64,000 bases of DNA from NCBI GenBank assembly GCA_010645155.1, contig CM021316.1, positions 10,353,368 through 10,417,367 on the forward strand, in the 5' to 3' direction. The notes beneath the pieces were generated by a model. That model was not told the origin of the DNA. It did not search any database and worked only from the letters and a program-made list of their open reading frames with translations. Below, piece by piece: positions 58,890-64,000 of the stretch (its first letter is position 1; each line of letters opens with the position of its first letter). The translations under genes were made by a program, and so were the position numbers. Source of the stretch: Tigriopus japonicus. Its lineage: Eukaryota > Arthropoda > Copepoda > Harpacticoida > Harpacticidae.

Positions 58890-59690
58890 CAGTCAAATCT
58901 CGATATAGTGGATCTCGATATAGTGATAAGTCTCGTTATAGTGATGATTTGGGTGCTTACCGAAATTTTACTACAATAAAATATCACTATAACGAGACTT
59001 GACGAAAATCCAGGTCTCGTTATAGTGATATTTTTTTCTCTGTTATATACAGTACAAAAAAATACTTTGCATAGACATTGTGAAGTCGCACCCCTGAATA
59101 ATTGTTGGACTGGGCAAGTGAAACTGTAAACAAAGTGAGAAAGCATGGCGGAGAAACAGAAGAGAAGGTCTTTCACCTTAAAAGAAAAAATAAAATTGGT
59201 GGAGGAGTCACTGGCCCCTGGTTATTCTCAAGTTAAAGCAGCGAAGAAACACAACATTAGCCAGTCCACTCTGGCCAACATCCTGAAATGCAAGGGCAAA
59301 ATCCTTGGTAACAAAGGTCAAATCTCTGCAAAACGAAATTCAGTGGGGAAAGAAGAAAATCTCGAGGTGCAACTCTATGATTGGTTTCTTAAGAAGCGCT
59401 TGCAAGGAATGATGCTTGATGAGCCCATCTTAAGAAGGCAAGCACAGAAGCTGGTAGAGCAACAGGGCCTCAACACTACCCTCACCTTCTCACACGGATG
59501 GCTTATGCGTTGGAGGAACCGTTTTGCTGTAGACTTCAAGAAACAACATGGCGAGAAACAGAGCGCTGATGTCCAAGGAGCCGACGAGTGGCTGCGTAAC
59601 ACATTGCCTGATCTCCTCAAGCAATTCAGCCCTACTGATGTGTACAACACTGATGAAACTGGCCTTTTTTATCGAGGCCTGTATATATAT
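58890..59690 (+). mobile_element. Pogo/Tigger-type DNA transposon, 3'-truncated
   Basis: The left end CAGTCAAATCTCGATATAG follows a TA dinucleotide. Just inside are repeated 15-base motifs TCTCGTTATAGTGAT at about 58930 and 59013, and inverted at about 58984, probably transposase-binding sites. The transposase frame starts at 59145. The right end is lost at a TA microsatellite (59682-59699), so no matching terminal repeat is seen. Confidence 0.8.
59145..59690 (+). pseudogene. Pogo/Tigger-type transposase, truncated
   Basis: N-terminal half of a CENP-B-like DDE transposase (jerky/Tigger group). First helix-turn-helix at residues about 8-60 (FTLKEKIKLVEES, AAKKHNISQSTLANILK), then the CENP-B DNA-binding domain (LQGMMLDEPILRRQAQKL, LTFSHGWLMRWRNRF), then the start of the DDE domain with the first catalytic Asp in VYNTDETGLFYRGL. 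The frame is clean up to there and then runs into the TA repeat and a stop at 59711. Full-length relatives exceed 400 residues, so the other two catalytic acidic residues are missing. Confidence 0.85.
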
Positions 59691-59699
59691 ATATATATG
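59682..59699. repeat. (TA)n microsatellite at the truncation point
   Basis: About nine TA units immediately after GGCCTG. TA-rich sequence also precedes the left end of the transposon at 58880-58889. Confidence 0.8.
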
Positions 59700-60447
59700 A
59701 AATGGCAATAGTAAATGAAACCATATTTGAACAAATTTTTTGCTGAATGTATAGTAAATCATAAACCCACAGAGATATTTTATTGGCCTTGTGGTCAATA
59801 CTTGACATATGCTTCTATTCTCACAACCATTTTGGGATAGTAAAATCCCCTAAAAAGAGGGGCACATCATCCTTTTGGCACCTCTAACACACTTCCAAAC
59901 TGGCGAGACTACCATACCAGGTATATAGCTCCCCATGACATCATAACTCATTTTCCATTTGCAGATACATAATGTTGCCAAGTTCAAGCATGGGTTAGGA
60001 GCTGAAATAGGTTTAGTCTTAATCTACCTACAATGAAGATTATGGAGAGAACTTGCGTAATTATTGAATGAATAAAACAAAAATATTTTTGCAATATGAT
60101 TTCTGAAAGAAAAATTTGTTTCTACTAACTGCCATGCGTGTAGCATATTTTAGCAACCCTGATTGACTTTGCCCTTCACTGAGGTTTGTTTATGGACATC
60201 GGCTCCTATGTACGTGGATTTTCAATCCATGTAACGTTCATAGTACGCGTTTCGCTCCCGCCTTCTCATCAAAGGGGTTGCCCTGTTGATAAACAAGTGT
60301 ACATTTGGTAACTGAAAAAGTTTTTAATTCTTTAGAACAAACCCTCAGTTCACAAAAAATAGTGCTCGTTGACGGTTGCAATGTTAGTGGTAAGTTTTAT
60401 CGTAATATTTTCAGTTGCTTCTGGCATCATTGTAACATTATATTGAA

Positions 60448-60898
60448 CACTTCGAAAATTAAATTGGAAGTAGTAATGGTTTATTACTTTTCAAATAAAT
60501 ATTGCTAGAATTTTCCTTCCATTCCTTAATAAGAACCCTTTCAATATCTTTAGATATGGTTTTGGGGAAATATGTTCTTTTTAGCGGTTTCAAATGACTT
60601 TATATAGTTACTGGAGCTAATTTGAAATTTACACCTTCACAAAATATTGTCAGTATGATACTCTGACATCAAGAATCGCCATTCGAAGTCTTGGATTTTT
60701 TTTACGGATTTTTAACAGATGCCATTTAATGTAAATGTCAAGAGAAGAAAAAACCGAGTGGGATTCCGACTGGGGTTCTTCCAATGGCGATTCTTGATGA
60801 AAGGTTTCTTGCTTAGGAATTGAAGCAGAATTCTAGCACTATATATTAGAAAAATAATAAACCATTACTACTTTCAAATTAACTTTCGAATTGCACCA
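60448..60898. repeat. Fold-back element, about 100-bp arms
   Basis: TTCGAAAATTAAATTGGAAG, then TAGTAATGGTTTATTA (from about 60450), pairs with the reverse complement of about 60850-60898, and TTGCTAGAATTTTCCTTCC-ATTCCT to ATAAGAACCCTTTC pairs with about 60803-60840. Within the loop a second perfect stem, CATCAAGAATCGCCATT (60667) with its complement near 60784-60800, is present. No coding capacity. Confidence 0.65.
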
Positions 60899-60899
60899 A

Positions 60900-63800
60900 A
60901 CAACCTCTTGAAAAGCTCCAGTTGTGTTTTAAATCAATTGCCAAAACGTATAACATTTAAAGCGTTGCAAAAGTAACAAAAACATACTTTTTGTCTACTT
61001 TTACATGTGTCCTAAATAAAAATTAATATTTTTCAAAACTAGCTTAAATTGTACATTTTTGGACATTTTTCTTTCTTGTTTTTATCAAGTAAAGTGAAAC
61101 TTAAGGTTAACTTTTCATAAAATTCCAATCCATGCCTGCTGTTGCAAATTTAGCAATTTTGAAGAGGAATAATACGGTTGTAGTTGTACGTTCTTTTTCA
61201 AATATCCATAGATTTCCAAAAAATATCAAAATCATGTCAATCCAACATTCCATGGATTATTATCGAAAAATGCTCAAAAAGTATAGTTTATGTAAATTTT
61301 GATTTAAAATTTGTATTAATCTTTCAACATGATAAAAAAATATTCTCCATGTTCGAGGCTGAAAATGTACTTTATATTTCTTTCATCGAGCAAAGCTAAC
61401 GTGGGCGGTAAACGGCGGTTTGTAAAATGGCACAATTTTCAACTAAACTAACTTAGAAATTGGAAGGGAAACAACTAAAATGCATGAAAATATAGCTACA
61501 GTACATACATTACAATATGGTTGAGAATGAAAAGAAAACAGGTTTTGAAGCCAAGGTGGTAAGTTAAGCCCGGAGAAAAGTCACTCCTTATTAATTATAC
61601 GCCCATTTAGCCTTCATAAATCAAATAGTTTCCCAAGTTTGAAAAAAGTCCAGCAGGTCCAATAATGGTTCACAAGAAAATGACGTGTGCGAATATTCTA
61701 GTAAAGTCACGGCACATAAGCATATGGTTAATGATAAAAAGCAGGATGTAAATCTAAATAATCCTCAAATGCGGCACATTGTTCTTCAGTACACAAAAAA
61801 GATAGAAAGGCTTGTATTGTAGCCAGTGTTGATTCTTTCAAGATATGGCTTCCTATTTTGTGTTTTTAAATTGGAAAGTTTTTTTTACAATCCCTTGAAT
61901 GATGGAGAGTTGCGGGAATGGCAATTTTATGTTTGATTTTGAAGTCAAAGTCATGATAGTCAAAAATCAATGCAAAACGATGGAAACATTAACATATTAA
62001 AAGATGTGTGAATCTTTAATAAGTGAAAAAAAATACTTATTTGTGGCGGCTTTGTTTTTTGAAATCAAGCTAAATTTCTGCTTTTCATGTTATTAATTTA
62101 GCTTGTTGGTTATTGTTCCGGCACTGTGTCTGAAGCATTGATAATCGCAATTTCAAGCCAGTGAGTGATATGCTCGGAAATTGTTTCTCCTTTCCCTAAC
62201 TATTTTTGCCCAGCTACCGCTAATTAAGAATATTTATTGGCTGCAAGGCAGTACACTATTTCCAATGCAAATGAAAATGCTTAGTTTTATAAAAAGAGGA
62301 GCCAAAAATATGTAATTTTAAGGGCCAAATATTTAATCACTATGCAAGCGAATATCGTCAAAATATTTAAGACTATTTCAATCACAAACAGAAATATAAA
62401 AAAATAGAACTGAAAGCCTTTGTTGGAAGATTTGTTGGCATACTAGCAAAATTTTCATGAAAACTCCAAAATTTTGCATGAAAGTTTCGTAATGACCTTA
62501 AAACAGAAAAATAGGGTGCTATTGAAAACCAGCTCAAATAAATGAAAACTATTCCTTGTTAAGAGTCCTTGTTAAAAGGACATCTATTTATAATTTTGTT
62601 ATTGTTGATAAGGCAAAGTTTTCAACTCCATACTTCCACTACGTTTGTTAAAGGATTCAGCGCCATCTGGTTCACTCCTGAAGAGAGTTCAAAGTTATAA
62701 AAAATAGTGTGACTGTTATTGAGTTATGTGGAATTCTCTTTCAATACCATCTTTTTTCTTTGGTGCATGATGTTTCGGATAAAAAAACAAAAGTATCTTA
62801 TAAATTAAAAGTATAAGAGAAGAGAGTGTTGGATTGTCGAAACTACCATATTAGTAAGGATGGAGATTTTGAGCAAACAAAAGATTCTTTTGAAGCTCAA
62901 AAATATACCAAATGTGCTGAAGTGCTAAATACCAAATAACATATTCTGGGATGGAAAGTAAAATTTGCTGAAGTGACCAATCCAAATGGCAAGGAAAATT
63001 GAAAAACAACAAATAATTGCAAAACAAATTTGATTTGCGTGACAAAGCTTTTTGATTGACTCTTCCAGCCAAGTTTGAAAGTAAATTTTTCTTATTTTCT
63101 TCATGAAATGTTGTTTTTTTGATAAAGCATGTAAAATGGCAATGGCAAAAATAGACAGAACAGTAGCATAGTAAATTGAAGAAATGGCAAGGAAAACAAA
63201 ACTTTGCTGAAAGGTTAAAAATAGAAAATTGACAAATACTTTTGTTACTTACTTCAGTACTCTTTTTGGGCATGTGAAATCTTTCTTGCATGAAAGTTGC
63301 ACACTCCTGATCAGTTGTTTTGAATATGTTGGTGGCTTACTTAATTTTCTGTTTTCTTATTTGGTCGTACTGATAGAGAGTTTGTGTCAAATTACTTATC
63401 AATTAGCTCAAAATTAGTTGATTTTAATGTTGACATGTAAAGGTTGCTTCAAGTGAGAGTTTAAAATAATTTGGCGAATCCATGTTTTTTCCATCTAAGG
63501 GTCCATTCAATGATTTTAGGTCTTTGGAAGCGATTTATATTTTACGCGTTGGTACCTCTGCTTACACCTGTTTGATAATATGCTCAGTTTATTTGCTAGA
63601 AAATGAGGCATATATAATTTTTTAGTACCAGAAAGAAGCATTAAAAACTCTTTCATTTCTCTGTATGGGCAACATTTTGAAATCTTGATTTGATTTCTTT
63701 GGAAACCACTGAACAAGTGAGCATCTTTAAATTATTGTTTGGATCAATATTAAGTCTTCTTTTTGCAATAACACAAAGCTTGCTTAATTTCCTTTAATTC

Positions 63801-63940
63801 AATCACCGAAAAAATGGTTTTTTTGCGTATTATTGACCCAATTTCAGACAAGGCATCTCCACGTGAAATATCGATCGAATCTAAGAACCTAAAATCATCA
63901 AATGGATGGTTACAAGTAGAGCACTATAATAAAAGAGTAC
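60900..63940. other. AT-rich intergenic stretch, no gene seen
   Basis: About 3 kb. The 146-codon minus-strand frame at 63291-62851 is Phe/Leu/Cys-rich and reflects A-rich plus-strand sequence with several TGGCAA-type units rather than a recognisable protein. Confidence 0.45.
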
Positions 63941-63951
63941 AGTCATAAAGT

Positions 63952-63965
63952 GCGCCATCTAGCGG
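63952..63965 (-). promoter_or_regulatory. CTCF-like motif
   Basis: The minus strand reads CCGCTAGATGGCGC, matching the CTCF core consensus CCASYAGRKGGCRS at 13 of 14 positions. A weaker match with an intact CAGATGGCGC core lies on the minus strand near 62660-62669. This is a motif match only. Confidence 0.35.
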
Positions 63966-64000
63966 ATTTCATGCGGCAACAGCCCGCCGTTCCCATGATA

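Larger units (their letters stand above)
58326..60242. repeat. Pair of inverted arms (about 100 bp) enclosing a Tigger-type element
   Basis: Left arm 58326-58424 and right arm 60141-60242 are reverse complements with few differences: TATGAACGTTACATGGATTG, AAAATCCACGTACATAG, CATAAACAAA and GGCAAAGTCAATCAGGGTTG, then AATATGCTA/AAAATGCTA. About 1.7 kb lies between them and includes the pogo/Tigger-like element at 58890. The arms are probably the ends of an older element into which the Tigger copy jumped. Confidence 0.8.

Noticed and set aside
62851..63291. 146-codon minus-strand frame.
   Set aside because: Composition (Phe, Leu, Cys, Asn) reflects A-rich plus-strand DNA; no domain, no splice context.
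1..64000. CRISPR arrays, operons, bacterial ribosome-binding sites or rRNA genes.
   Set aside because: The genes are spliced and eukaryotic; no regularly spaced repeats or rRNA-like sequence were seen.

Overview
The window is eukaryotic nuclear DNA, AT-rich and gene-poor, with spliced genes, GT-AG introns of 63 bp to over 3 kb, many transposon relics, microsatellites and one assembly gap (N at 31250-31519). A calcitonin-like diuretic hormone (DH31) precursor with a typical arthropod mature peptide, a short array of the arthropod telomere repeat (CCTAA/TTAGG), and mariner, pogo/Tigger and LINE relics point to an arthropod. A crustacean, perhaps a copepod, is my best guess; this is inference, not a database match.

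Layout. (1) 1-2500: 3' four exons of cytoplasmic arginyl-tRNA synthetase on the + strand; the gene starts left of the window. (2) 5651-11240: an LRRC20-like leucine-rich-repeat gene on the - strand, convergent with the first, with two candidate first coding exons. (3) 11.3-42.3 kb: about 31 kb without a gene I recognise. It holds an 803-bp Tc1/mariner-type fold-back element, a 1.9-kb mariner with a LINE inserted in it, a tRNA-headed element carrying TTAGG repeats, a second LINE fragment, a very long inverted repeat at 29.8-30.8 kb, and other fold-backs. (4) 42338-49903: the DH31 neuropeptide precursor on the + strand in four coding exons, with a strong hairpin just inside its first mapped intron. 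(5) 53160-57540: a - strand secreted-protein gene whose four exons join in frame to give signal peptide, PAN/apple-like region, thrombospondin type 1 repeat and VMO-I-like domain. (6) 57.5-64 kb: intergenic, with a truncated pogo/Tigger transposon inside a pair of inverted arms, another fold-back, and a CTCF-like motif at the right edge.

The four genes do not form a pathway: one is translation housekeeping, one an LRR scaffold, one an endocrine peptide and one a secreted multidomain protein. Exon junctions were worked out by hand from splice sites and reading phase. All four models keep frame across every junction, which is the strongest evidence for them. Coordinates of repeats may be off by a base or two.
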